Assembly (NCBI GenBank): GCA_963978905.1
Contig: OZ022257.1
Coordinates: forward strand, 56,438,873-56,502,872
DNA length: 64,000 bases
Source of the DNA: Trichostrongylus colubriformis
Taxonomy: Eukaryota > Nematoda > Chromadorea > Rhabditida > Trichostrongylidae
Direction: 5' to 3'
In this document: positions 11,412 to 23,666 of the stretch, piece after piece
Layout of the letters: each line of letters starts with the position of its first letter
How positions within the stretch are numbered: position 1 is the stretch's first letter
Position numbers and translations under genes: made by a program
Notes under the pieces: generated by a model
Told to the model about the DNA's origin: nothing
The model's input: the letters and a program-made list of their open reading frames with translations, nothing else
The model's database searches: none

Positions 11412-13084
11412 TGGTGCATCGGCCGTAGGTAACGTTCCCGTTCGACCATCGATTGATTGACGGTCGGTAAAAACGGCCCTACCACTACCCATGGATTACG
11501 CATAGCCTCCCCCTCACTATAATAAATCTAATTCAGCAAATACGTCTGTCAAGTTTAGTATATTAACTAGGGTGCTAAGTGCTCTAGAGCCCTAGGCATT
11601 TATTTTTGTCAAGTGGTGGCAGCCTTGTCAAGGTGAATGCACGCGCGCGGGGCCACTAGTAGTACAATACCTAGGCAAATCGGGACGTGAGATCCGGGGC
11701 GATTGGCAAGGTAGGAGCTAGCGCCTTAAATGAGACACGGGGGTCTCAGCCGCAGTTACCGAAAGGGTAGCGCGGTGGATCGCTATCCTGGAAGAGGAGG
11801 TAGACTTGTAGGCAATTGCCACAATTTGTTAGTCCCACTACTGGAGTGGGCGCACTGAGAGAGCCGGCTCGTTCCTCTACCGTGTGGGTTGGCCACCCAA
11901 TAAGGTAGAAAGGATAGGTGTTAAAATCTGGTTTGGGTCTACCGGCTCCACAAACCCTCGGTCATCGTCTCCGTCCCACCTCCTGACCACTTATGTATTA
12001 CACTTGCTCACCCGTACAACTGGTAAAATAAATTGGCCTAAAAAGGGTGCTGCGACCAACATGCTACTACAGTACAGTCCTGGCACGATTCGAAATTCAC
12101 ACCAACAGGCAAGATAGGGGACATCACTTACTCAAATATTTTCAGCCCAAAATTCATGCAATCCCAATACCCCAATCCATTCATTTGTACCCCCCCCCCC
12201 TCCTTTTTTCTGCATTTATGACACCTTCACGCCGTCATAACATCACGCATTTCCGTCAACCCCCGTTCCGACATCGACATGCAACGCGACAGCGAAACCA
12301 TCTCGACAAAGTAAAGTTTCAGTTTCGCGAGTCACGTCTGGGACAGTTTTCATTGCTCACCTAGTATGCCGCGGTCAACATGTCCACGATCAGCGACCAG
12401 AAAGGACAGTTGACGAAGACGACCACGGATTAAGAAAGGAACGGGATTGCCGAATGAAGATCGTCGACAAAATCAACTAAGAAGGACGGTGGAGACAGAC
12501 ATTGCCCATGATACACGGAGTAGTACGCTCTCCAAAGAGGTCTTAAATGAAGAGACCTGGAAGGAACGTAACTCTGTGTTCCGGCAGGAGAACAGACGAT
12601 CGACCCCCCCCCCCCTTGAACATCTAACACAATTCCGTCGATCGACACCCCCACCCCTCAGACCTTATCTAACACAATTATCGCGCTGCTCTAACAAAAC
12701 CAATGCCATCAACATCGATCAGTAATAGTCCAATTGCATGGATACTTTAAAGCCATTAAAGGATCCCAGCAAGATCACAAGGCATGGTCCAGTTGCGGCG
12801 TTCAAGCGCTGATACTCAGTGAGCGCCCATGGCAAAATGCGAAATTCTCATTTTGCCACTAGACCTTTTGAAGCAATATGTTCTCACACCCTAGTTTATT
12901 TTTATTCAACGCATAAGCTTCCACTACTTCACCATCTAACTTTCTGAAAAGCCTAGTTCACTACATTACCTAATACCAACTGCATTAGTATCGTGTTGTT
13001 ATCTGTGCTTTCTGCCGGTTTGAGACGTCTATTTCTCTAACTGCTGCGTTCTTCCGCATTTACGTACTAAATATCTCCGCTACT

Positions 13085-13285
13085 ATGGATACCGTCATCG
13101 AATCAATACCGGACCGCTTCCGCTCTAGGATCTATCGATCGCCAGCACCCGAAGCAATTCCTTGTGGTCGTCATCAGCAGTCCATCCGAAGAAGAAGAAG
13201 AGGAAGAGAAGAATCAAGCCGGCCCCAGGGTTTGTCAAGGTCTGTCGAAGGACTAACAAGAAGAATGCTTTCACTCTCTCTGTGA
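13085..13285 (+). CDS. Short Arg/Ser-rich frame inside the LTR element
   Basis: A 66-codon frame beginning Met-Asp-Thr-Val. Its middle is dominated by arginine (RRRRRGR) and by Ser/Arg-rich stretches. It might be a gag-like RNA-binding remnant, but no zinc knuckle or capsid motif is present, and overlapping frames on both strands reach similar lengths. Chance is a fair explanation. Confidence 0.15.
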   Translation: MDTVIESIPDRFRSRIYRSPAPEAIPCGRHQQSIRRRRRGREESSRPQGLSRSVEGLTRRMLSLSL

Positions 13286-14220
13286 TGAAAAAGATATGGG
13301 AGATTTTCCACCTGCAGAAAGCACAGACACACGATTCCATCAAATAGTTCATACCCATAGTTCACACAATCACGTCAGCCTACCGACATAGTTCAAGAAC
13401 GCGAGTTATAGCAGCTCCAATAATGAGGCTGTACGTGAAGTTATGAACCTTAGTTCAAGATTTGTCTAGTACAGTAGTTCAGAATTTTCCCAAGAAAGAT
13501 GCAGTCGTAGGATAAGGACGCTAGGAAACCAAGAATATCCCAGGTAAGTGACAGTCTTCGAATACTTTATTATTATCTATTTAGATACGAAGCTTTTCTG
13601 GTTCGGTCGCTTATCTGCGTCATGTCCGTTTACGTCAATACCTTTCGACTGCTATTTCACCACAGGACTCATACACCTGAGTTCTTTTTAATTTTACTCT
13701 TTTACTATATTTCATTTGTTCAGTTTAGAGTCCACCGCCTCAACAACTGGCCTGTGCTCGTGGTCGTTCTCGTCGTTGGTTCTGTCGGTTTTCTTCCGTC
13801 GGTTCAATTACGACTCTACAAGGCACGCCAACGCTACGGTTGGGCTCGAGGTGCCGTTACTAACACATTTACTAACCCATTGATCCATTACTTATTGATG
13901 CTGTAGTTTATTGATGCTTTATTTCATATACTACTAATTGTTGCTGTAGTTCACTTATTATTTGTTGTTATTCTTCCTCACTAACCCATTTACTCACCCG
14001 GTTTCTGCTTTTACTTAGGATAGGGTGGGACAAGTTCAGTGCAGTTGCTCGTTAACTTAGTAGTGTAACCGGACACTTTCTATCGAGAACCCGTCAGACG
14101 ACCACGTGCAAATTTTGGCCAACTCCCCACCTTTTGCGGCCGGGTTCACTGCAGTCGCCCGCGCTACGCTCTCAGACACGGGGTCTGGAGCTGACGCCTT
14201 AGGGGACTTTGGGGCGGGAG

Positions 14221-14874
14221 TGTCGCGAAAGGCGAGGATCGCTCCTTAGTTCCTTGGGTGCGCGGGTTCCCGTGGGTTTGACCGCCGCCCTACCACGTTG
14301 GTCATATTCCGTGATCGCGCGGCAACGTGCGACGGCTGCCTACCGCAGCACCATCACGGACCTACCCGGGCAGTCTTTCGTCTGTTCTCCTGCTGTGTGG
14401 CTGGACTGATATTCCCATCGATTACCACGAACCTTCATACCGTGAATGGCGGCGGCACCACGGGGCTTGGGCCCTTAGAACAAGCCACGGAAATGTCCCC
14501 AAACCTGGAAGAAAGCGAGGAAACAGAGGGTCGTCGGACGGGGCTCGCAGCGAGAGCCCGGCGTGAGTGGTCATCTAGTTCACTTTCTTTATTGTATTTG
14601 GTGCTTTTGCCCGGTTTTCATAGTAGTTCAATATAAACCTATTGTCCCTCTTCTTGTGTTTTCCTCATACAGCTTTAGAAGTGATGTCCTCATTCTTGTC
14701 TTTGTTAGGGTCCGTTATTCAAGTGCTATGTAAGGGAAAGTCCCAAGGCGTCAGTCTACCCACCGTCACTGGGGGACCCTGTACTTCATTGCAGCCCGGA
14801 GGGACCAAGCAGATGGGTAGGTTGTGCGTGGCCCACGATCAATGTGGGTCGACCATGGGGCACCGTTTGCGACA
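14221..14874 (+). repeat. 3' long terminal repeat
   Basis: 654 bp, reading the same as the 5' LTR. It follows directly on the purine-rich tract and is followed by the target duplication ACAAG. Confidence 0.9.
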
Positions 14875-14879
14875 ACAAG

Positions 14880-15513
14880 CTCAGAAGGATAAAAAATGGT
14901 AAAATGAAATGGTATGAAGACAGAAATTTCCACATTGATTGCAAGAACCCATAAAATGGGAGAGGGCCTTGATGAGGAATTCGTCCGAGTATTCACTCCT
15001 GGAGATGTCGCCATACCTTCGCAAGTTAGATTTCAACCATTGGCGAAGTGTTCCAGTGCAGCAGTTCTTAGGCGTGAAAACCTCTTTTTTCTATCCTAAA
15101 GTTATCCCAAAAACGAGAGCCAATAATGCACTATGCTCGGGAGTGAAATGGATGTTTATGCCTGCATTTGCTCTTGGAGTACTATGGAAACGATATTAAA
15201 CGAATGTGGCTTCGCATAATCTTGGCTTCACTCGTCGCTGAGAAGGAAGACCTTTGCCTCAAAGGCTCAATTTGTGTCGTTTTAAGAGTATTCCAGACCT
15301 AACTGCCTGCCTCGTCACATCCCTGTAAAAAAGCTCCATATGCTTATTTCTATTTGCAACATTGTGTTCAGTTTTCTTCTTTTTATTTCCTGTTTCCACT
15401 GATGAGACCCCATTTGTAAAGCTCCTTATATAGGCAGCATACAACCGATGGTCGTTTTCATGATTGCTTCTGTACCCTCTAGAGCGGTCAATTCTCTCAA
15501 AGAAGGAGCTACA
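14880..15513. other. Stretch without a recognised gene
   Basis: No supported exon or element. Confidence 0.4.
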
Positions 15514-16256
15514 CAGGGGGTGCCAAAAAAAAGTAATTTTGCCCACGGCTCACATCTCCCAGTTATACAAAACATGGGGAAACGAAGGTAATGAAAGTAA
15601 TGGGGCAGAATATTCCCGAAATGTTCCTCTAAAAGCAGGAACAAGCTGAGACTCACTACTTTCATTTTCATAAAAATATACAACCTTTAAGCGGCGCAGT
15701 CGGGCTTCGCAGCACCCACGGTATCAAGGTCCCCTTAAAACAGTGGAGCCGGGTTCCATGGTAGGTCTTTTGTGGGAGGCTTCCTAAGGATTGAAAATTC
15801 GGTTCATGGAAGTCACAGAGCCCCTGCTGCTTGGACAAGGCTGCTATGATCCGAAGTATCATTTTCATGCCCAAGTCCGCCTCCGGAGGGGTTTCAGTGC
15901 TAAGTGCACGTTTTGGCGCTTGGAAACGAAGGGCGCTGGGAACCCGGAAGAAACGGGATTCTAAAGAACACCACCCAGTATGAATCCCCTTAAGTACCCA
16001 GAGTGAACGGACCTCAGCAAGGTTGTGAACGAGGGCGACGAAATTTCGGATTTTGCCCAGCTGAGGTGACACATTTTGTTCACTCTTTCCTCGCTCCCGT
16101 TCCTGCTCGTGCAGAAGGCTGCCACGGAGTATAGTGATAGAGTGAAGTCTGTTCTTGAATCTGGGGATGAAAATACCTCAACAGAATTTGCTGTGGTTTG
16201 ACTAAAGTGGGGTGAAAGTGGACGAGACAAAATTACTTTTTTTTTGGCACCCCCTG
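15514..16256 (-). mobile_element. TIR element with CAGGGGGTGCC-type ends, copy 2
   Basis: About 743 bp with well-kept terminal inverted repeats: CAGGGGGTGCCAAAAAAAAG on the left and its complement CTTTTTTTTTGGCACCCCCTG on the right. A TA follows at 16257-16258; the left TA (15510-15511) is two bases off, so the left end is slightly altered. It is inverted relative to the copy at 8887-9611. On the minus strand a frame from 16072 to 15668 (134 codons, starting MSPQLGKIRNF) corresponds to the frame in copy 1. No recognised transposase domain is present. Confidence 0.8.
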
Positions 16257-17319
16257 TACATTCGCATCCAGTGCCTTCAGATCACCCATGCTCCAATCCA
16301 CCACCTAATGGGGTTCATTGAAGTTTATTCAGGACGTATTGCACATTTCCGTCTAGCATTTCGGTCCAAGCATAGCTGAAATCGTCTGAACCATCTTGCT
16401 TCCAATCCATTGCCATTTCTCATCTTGACTTCTAGTGAGAGCTGTTTCTCAGAGGTAACAACACAACCGGACATATGGTCATCGTATGACGTGTAAACAA
16501 AAGCCGAAGAAAGACGTGTTTTGCTTACCGTAAGTCGAATGCGTGACCGTACGTGACCAGTTTAGCTTTATATCACATTCAACATCAATCAACTGCAGTG
16601 CTGCTGTCAGTGAAACTTTTTTGAAACTCGTTTGGACTGGACTGTGACATGGGATAAGGGTCAAGCGCTACGCTGAGAAGAACACCAGAAAAATACGATC
16701 CCCAACCGACTTTGGCCACACGATCTTTCCATGACTGGTATTTTGTTGGTATAGGAAAGGTGTCTGTGTTCCTCCCTCAAGAGGTCGTCAACATCACGAC
16801 TTATGCATCACGACAACGTTCAAAATGTGATTATATGATCATGATGACTTTTCTTTATAGTTAACCTCACTCAAAATCACTCAAAAATCACTGAAAATAG
16901 GTGCACAGTGAAAGTGAGACACTGAATTCTAAGCAAAATGACTCAAAATTAGGAAATCTCATCCCATACTTGATACACTGGATTATAAGTTTTCGAGCCG
17001 GCGCTTGCTTACAGTGACTTTGTCGTCAAATTAAATGTAACCGCGCACGCGCCCACATTCCGTGCCACAGTAGTCCAAATATGTGTGCGATTTCCGCGTA
17101 TGGCTGTGAACTGCATGCTGTCCCAGCCAAAAACTACCATCACTAGGAAGGTCTTAGAAGATCAATTTAGACGAACAACACCGAGAGATGACAGATTTCA
17201 GGAACATTTCCGTGATCAAACTACTATTTAGCTTGACCTTAGAAGGATGATGGAGGAGTAAATTTCACGGAGTATTTTTAGTGCAATGAAAAGCCGTGAA
17301 TTTCAGATGCCTACTATGA

Positions 17320-17353
17320 ATAAAAAGCTTCGTCTGTCTGTACATCCGTCCGT
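17320..17353. repeat. CTGT/CCGT microsatellite
   Basis: Short run of CTGT then CCGT units (GTCTGTCTGTACATCCGTCC). It is located just ahead of the repeated block at 17400-17650. Confidence 0.8.
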
Positions 17354-17399
17354 CCGTCATGAAATCAAGTATTGTGTGAAAAACGACCTGTAGAGACGG

Positions 17400-18270
17400 G
17401 GACAAGTTTCAGATGGATAGGGCATGGGCAAGAAGTAAAGAGCGCACATGCACCGAGTTAAGTGCCGCCCACAATAGGCGGAGCGTCACTGGAATGTTCC
17501 GTTTTCGCACCGAAAATTGTAAATTGGGTACTATTATGACCCAAATGTGTGGAAAGATGGACAGAGGTCATGAATGAGTTTCTGAAAGTCATGATAGAAT
17601 CTTGGGCACGGTGGGTGGAGCATTTGTAGTGGTGGGCGGAGTCTGGAAGTTACGTGAATAACAATCTGTATAGTTGGGGACAACTTTGGGATGGGTAGGC
17701 AGGGTACATCGGGAATCGAGGATCCTTCGACAGGGGAGATCGTGTTTGACAGAAGGGACAGGAGGGGTGAGGATCGTAGCTGCAGATTTCAGCGAAGAGC
17801 ACTAAGTCTTGACTTTCAATAAGCAGATGACAAGCGATTTACAGCGAAACCCATGTGAGGAAATGTAAATAATCATCTTTATGCTTCAACTAAGACCACT
17901 TAGCAATCAAACACATTGCAACTATACGATCCGTATAGAGGTAAAAAAATAGGAAGGGAGTCGTATTTTGTTATCGTGTTGGAGGGGGATCGCATTTAAA
18001 CGGCTATTTTTCTCGACATCTAGGAGTGCCCTGTGGGTAGGACACTGGACAAGAAGTTAAGAGCACACATAAACCAAGTCGAGCTCAGCCCACACTGGGC
18101 GGGGCGCGCACTGAAATGTTCCCATTTCAGATCGAAAATCGTAAATGGGGTTCCAATATCACCGAAACTTGGGGGAAAGATGGATAAAGATCCAGAATGA
18201 GTTTTTTTTTCTCAAAGTCATGAAAGGAGAGCCTGGGCACAGAGGGCAGGGTGCACCTCGAGTGGGGGTC
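17400..18270 (+). repeat. Diverged direct repeat pair
   Basis: The block at about 17420-17630 recurs at about 18035-18255. Shared landmarks in order are GGCAAGAAGTAAAGAGCGCACAT against GGACAAGAAGTTAAGAGCACACAT, GTAAATTGGG against GTAAATGGGG, GGAAAGATGGA, and TCTGAAAGTCATGA against TCTCAAAGTCATGA followed by GGGCAC. A weaker related piece (CGCACTCCGCCCATAGTGG) is at about 18990. This is an old repeat of unknown class. Confidence 0.65.
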
Positions 18271-19672
18271 CGAACAAGAAAAATTCATAATTCGGTCCCA
18301 AGGCAGCCTTGAGACCAGGCAAAAACTGGCAAAAGTGAGCAATGCCCAAGCTATCTTATCTTGAAGGCACTTGAAATGAGAGATAGCCCACCCACAATGG
18401 GAGGTGCGTGATGTGTAATGAATGCCAATCATAGAAAAAAGCAATTCCGATCGACCCAGTGACTCACATGATGTTAGCGTACAGTAGTGTGTGCCAGGCA
18501 ACTTGTCGTATACAAGGCCAGAAGTAGTTATTCAGACCGCGCTCGGGGCTCAACAGTTGACTGGATTGAGCGGCGGTGGCAAGGCTAATCTTTGCGGTGA
18601 CTTTTTAGAAGCAAAAGCTAAGAGGTCAGGGAGGCATGATTACTTCGGGTCATTGGAACCGAATTAAATTTTTTGACCGGGGTGTTAAAGCTACAGTGCA
18701 CAGTTAGCGCACAGTTAGCGGACAAAGCTTGTTTTATGTATGCCCTTATTTATAGGCCTATGACCCGCCCCAGCAGGATATCTTCTAAATTCTCGGCTGT
18801 ACTGAAATTGATCTACGAATTTCCGTCGGAGCGTCGCCCATCCACGGTACACCTCGTCTACCATGCGCGGATCTCTTTCGGTTCTTCCCCGAATTCATCG
18901 CTGTACTTAACGTTTCCCCCCCCCCGTTTGGACCATTTTAAAATTGTCTCATAAAGAGTGACCTGACCAAGAGTAGCCATTTCTGTGCGCACTCCGCCCA
19001 TAGTGGACGGGACCGTCATCCGTTGACGAACATGTGACTAAAGTCGTGCACAGCTGATTTCACCTTTTCTTTCCTGATTTGCGATCGAATTTTTCATATT
19101 ATGCATCCATCATACCCACAGATTGTTGTAAAAAGCGTAGTCCATTAAACTAGTTTTTGTTTGACGAGTTATATCAAAAAACTGATGGTGGGCGCACTTT
19201 TGAAGCCCATTGGAACCAATCGATGCAAAGCCAGAGTGCGCCTGAAGGAGTGTACTTGAGCTAGTAGTCATTTAAGTTGATATTATTACACTGAATAGCA
19301 TTATAACTTGAAATGACTTCAGTTAGAATAGAATAGTTTCTAATAATCAAATATTGTCACATCTCAGCAGCGCCGTCATGGTCTCCATATCTTAACTGAG
19401 GACCATTGCACATCTACTACTCGAAAAAAGTAGCAGTAAATAAAAAGTTTTCAAGAAGAATCGCTTTTTTGAAGCCGCGCCTGGTATTATGTCGTCAGCG
19501 TGAGAAAAAAAAAACGTGCGGTCCACGCGTCAGACGAGTATAGACATCGAAGTTGTCAACCGTGTCGCATATCTTCGTTCATGTTAGCCGAACGACCATC
19601 GTTTGCCGAACTTGACCAAACTTTTTCAGGTGATTGTTCTTCAGGATAGAATGTAAAACTAACGGTTGGTGG

Positions 19673-19711
19673 ATGTGTGTTGTGTGTGTCTGTCTGTTTG
19701 TCTGTCTGTCG
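19673..19711. repeat. GT/CTGT microsatellite
   Basis: Runs of TG followed by repeated TCTG/TTTG units. No gene context. Confidence 0.85.
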
Positions 19712-20685
19712 ATTTGTCATCATCAAGAAGTAGTAGGGGTTGATATTTACAATGATCTTGGCAAGTGTGAAACGATTTCTGATGAATGGATGCTCGAGCT
19801 GAGAGGGTTTATATTTCATGGTGCTTGGTAATGAATTTTAATTACTACTATAAATGAATCATCCAGCTGATTTGTGCAAAGATCAGGTCCGTGTACCACT
19901 TGTGCTTCTGATTAGCCTATTCACTTATTCTCCAGAGAAATCTTTGTCGGATGGGATGCTTTACGCGCTCAAAACCATATGTTTCCGCCTGCACTGCCCC
20001 TTTCTCGGACGTGGGATGTGGATTTTCCCTCTCTAAAAAGCTAGCACGTTCACATTCATAGATCAGTCGGTCAAATCTTCTTCGATCATGATCTGCCACT
20101 GAATTTTTCGCAAATCGTTTATTTATCCACTTCTGAAGGGTCATTAAGGGGGGGGGCACCCATCAACAACCATATAGAGTGCTAAGAATGCATGCTACCG
20201 GTGGTGTTATCTAGCCTGTTCGTTTTCATCGATTCTCATACACGTAAGCAAAGACAAATCGGATAATCCTTATTGAATTCCATGTTTAAGCGGTTTAGTT
20301 AGAGATAAACTTAGATTATCAGAAGCCTCATTCGTCAATATCGGCCTCGATTCCCGAGATTGCAGCTAGCTGTAGCTCCGCGTCTCCCTTCTCCCAACTT
20401 TATCTCCATTTTTTTCAGATTCCTTTTTATGTAGGAGATAGAGGATATAGAAGGTTAGACAAGCACACTACGCTTCCCATTATGATCCACTTTAAAATCA
20501 TGGTTGATCATGGCCGTTGTATGTCACGGCAATGTTTGTTGACTAAGTTTCAAATCAAGAGAGAGAGCGAGTGAAAAGGAGCGAGTCCTCAAGTAAAATA
20601 GACAGCAAGATGATAGCATGCGAGAGCATCTCGCAGAACGAGCAATTCCATACGCTTTTACCTACGGTACAGTACCCGTTGTACG

Positions 20686-20816
20686 GTCCATTCCGGAGCG
20701 CTTGATAGGGCGTGGCCTACGGACTTGAGTGAAAGTGTATCAAACTCTCTCATCCCCCTCTCTCACCCTCTCTCTCACCGCTCAGGCAACGCCCTATCAA
20801 GCGCTCCGAAATGGAC
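20686..20816. repeat. Inverted repeat with 28-bp arms
   Basis: Arms at 20686-20713 and 20789-20816 are complementary over 28 bp with one mismatch (GGAGCGCTTGATAGGGCGT against ACGCCCTATCAAGCGCTCC). The 75-bp spacer is rich in CT repeats (CCCTCTCTCACC). It could be a small MITE or a foldback; no function is supported. Confidence 0.8.
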
Positions 20817-23666
20817 TGTAGTAGTAATTTTTCGGCAGTCTGCAAATGCACAAAGTACGTGTCAGCGCTTTTTTCACCTTTTAACACGCGCCACTGACCA
20901 TGTAAATCACTTTTCTGTTTCGTTGTGGTGGCTTAAGCCAACCATGCGGAAAGTACTTAAAATCAGAGTGTAGGGAGGGACAGCAAAAATGCTTCAAAGC
21001 TTCACAGTATCTCGGGGATCTGCCGTCAATTTGAGTTATGTATGTAGTTTCCTGAGAATGTCCTTTTGATGAAAAGCTGCTTCTCGAAGCTGCGCGTACT
21101 TCAGAATAAGCTTTAACCATGATAAGAGATGTGAGCCCGCGACTGGCTCGCTGCCAGAGACACCCCGAATCAATGCCGTTGTCAGCCGGTCTGTGCCCTC
21201 CAGCATTACCCGTGATCTATCGTGGGTGGTCGCCAACGGATCCCACTGGGAATGCCCAGGCTCACTTTACACGAGCCTCTTTCGGTCAACAAATACCCAC
21301 ACTTCAACTGGTTGTCTTTTACCTGAAACATAATTATTGAACAAAATTCTAAACGTTATTCACTTGCGGTTAGTATCAAAAGGGCCACGTACGGCAGCTT
21401 GGCTAACTTCAACCAGAATGTCGAGGAGGAGATCCAGTTTCAACTAAAATGCTGAACATCCTTTCTAATTTACTGCAGTGCATTATTTTTCGAGTTAAAC
21501 CAGCTTTCCCATTCTTATAAGTAACAAAATTTAAAAAATGGATTTCCGAAGCTAATGATTAACTTCGAAGCTCTTGCATCCACCATTGGCTACCTCTTTC
21601 TCTCTAATCTCACTTGTTCTGAGTTATCTACTTTCAACACAGTCGAATATATTTAATTAAATTGCAATGAAGCTCTCTGAATTCGTTTTCATCGGCCGAC
21701 AGAAAAGGCGTCAATTGAAGCACCTGACGGAATTGAATGCACACAGCGCGTCTGATCTCACGCTGAATTAATTTATTTAATCTTCGTGTTTATCAATAAT
21801 TCATATCGAAGTCTTTTTCGCCTAAGTGATTGAGATATTTTCATGCTTGGTCCTTTCATTATTCAGTTATCTGAAAGCAATGTCTGTTTTGAGCTATTGT
21901 AGGGAACACTTATTCTTCTAGTTTAACCCATTTGTTTCCTACATGCAGTGATGCTAATCAATAAAAGTTGTCATGGCTCTGTATCGTGATAGTGAAGAGT
22001 CTTTGCTGTTCTCAAAAAATTGGGAAATTCCCAAAATTCGAATTTTTTTCTGCCGAAGAGACGTTAATTCGTCAAATTTGTCCAACCCTATTTTTGCCTA
22101 AGCAGTGGTTGGGGGGGAATCCCAACCTCTCCCTATTAGAACCTAGATAAGAACATGCACTTTAATGTACAAGCTGATGATTGTAAGATGAGATACGGCT
22201 ACGAGAAAATGAGCATGTTTTTCACAGTCATGTAAATTTAGCTGACTCTATGCGTCATACGTGACAGTTGAGCGCGCATTCGCGGTGCGGTAAGTTCTAT
22301 ATGGTGTTGAGTGTTGAAGTACAAGAAAGAGAACCATTTTTAGGCGTCTGGATGGCAATTTGCAAAAAAGACCTCAATCATGCCTAAATGTGACATATTT
22401 TTCCAAGACGTTCCTTCGGTTACCTAATCTGGTCGCATTGGGGGATACACTTCTTCATGTGCTGTTCCCTCCAAGGTTTTCTATGGGATAATAACTTCTT
22501 TCGCGATGTGATGTTTCTCCATCGGGCTCTATTGTGAGTAGAGAGTTAGCTTCTGTACTGGCAGACATCTACCGTAACCCCGATTGTATAGAATGTTTTA
22601 TGAGAGTATTTGTTTCACGTTTTACTTCCATGTAGAGTTTGCAGAGAGAGAGAGCGATAGAGTAATATGCCCTTTTTTGTGACTCATTTCCGACAAATGT
22701 CTTTCACCATCGCGTATTCGCACATTGTACTCTCTTCCAATTCCCGCGTCCCTGTTCCCAAATTGTCAAATGGGGCCTTGAAGCACTGGTCCGCCCTCTG
22801 GAACCCACCGTTTTCGATTACTCTGGAGGCTGGCCTTGAACGGCGGAGCTTTTTCGTGGTGGCGTTGTGTTGCGTGATGTGGTGGCGGTGCATGTTAATC
22901 AGATGGAAATATTGCTCACCTCGTATGCTCTGAATAAGTGCTCAACACTCTAACAACATTGGTTCTCGGCAATGATTGAGGTTGTTTCTTAAATTTCTTT
23001 TTTTCCTTGTGAATAATATAATTCATAGCGAATCAACACTCAGGTAAAAAATAGGGACTGAGGGGTTTCCTGGGTGTAAGGTTTGATTTAGCTCCAAGTT
23101 TTCCGACCTGACCTATTCGTGACAAGCTTAAGGTTATCCCGTGAGAGTAAGGGTATCATAGCCTAATTGAGGAATTTAAAAAGTGCCGCGGATTTGAGTA
23201 GTTGAAAATTTGTAGGAACGCTACCGGAAAACGAATGAGCGGTTGCGTCGCAGTCATTAGCATACTCGAGGACCGTGACGCGAACCGCTCACTGGATTTA
23301 GAGGGTATTGCTCTCCATGTGATCTTCGAAACCTTTTGCTCTTCAAAGGAATTTTATATGCATTTGACACATTAGCATGTTTCTGAAAACTCGAAATTCG
23401 CTTTTCTTCAGAGTTTTTCAAGTGCCAACACATTTTCACGTCGCCGGAACGCTGCGCACTTCTTTGTTTATCTTTAAGGCATGCATGTGTTTGCAATTTT
23501 GGAAGATGCTAGGCATGGTAGTGCAAACATATTTGCGACTATTTGGCAAACTTGGCTGCCCAACTATCGATTTCCGTAATCAAACCCTACACTCTCGTGC
23601 ATGCTATGAATTGCCTTTGAAGTTTCAGCGAGTTTATATGTTCAGTCGTCATTTTCTAATTTGCAG

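Larger units (their letters stand above)
10758..14874 (+). mobile_element. Non-autonomous LTR retrotransposon (LARD-like)
   Basis: This is a complete LTR element of 4,117 bp. It has two 654-bp LTRs (10758-11411 and 14221-14874) that I read as identical, and each starts TGTCGC and ends GCGACA. A 5-bp target duplication ACAAG stands at 10753-10757 and 14875-14879. Directly after the 5' LTR is TGGTGCATCGGCCG, in the position and with the TGG start of a tRNA primer-binding site. Directly before the 3' LTR is a purine-rich tract (GGGGCGGGAG, 14211-14220). The internal 2.8 kb has no reverse transcriptase, integrase, protease or gag motif that I can find, only short frames, so it presumably moves with enzymes from another element. 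LTR identity implies a recent insertion. The orientation is inferred from the primer-binding site and purine tract. Confidence 0.9.
16260..23666. other. Long gene-poor stretch upstream of the CAMTA exons
   Basis: I find no recognisable exon here. The missing 5' exon(s), promoter or trans-splice site of the CAMTA gene may lie somewhere in it, but no candidate stands out. Simple-sequence tracts and an inverted repeat are listed separately. A GA microsatellite sits at about 22639-22652. Confidence 0.5.

Noticed and set aside
22667..22933. First exon of camt-1 with ATG
   Set aside because: No donor with fitting phase near the end of the frame and no likeness to CAMTA N-termini.
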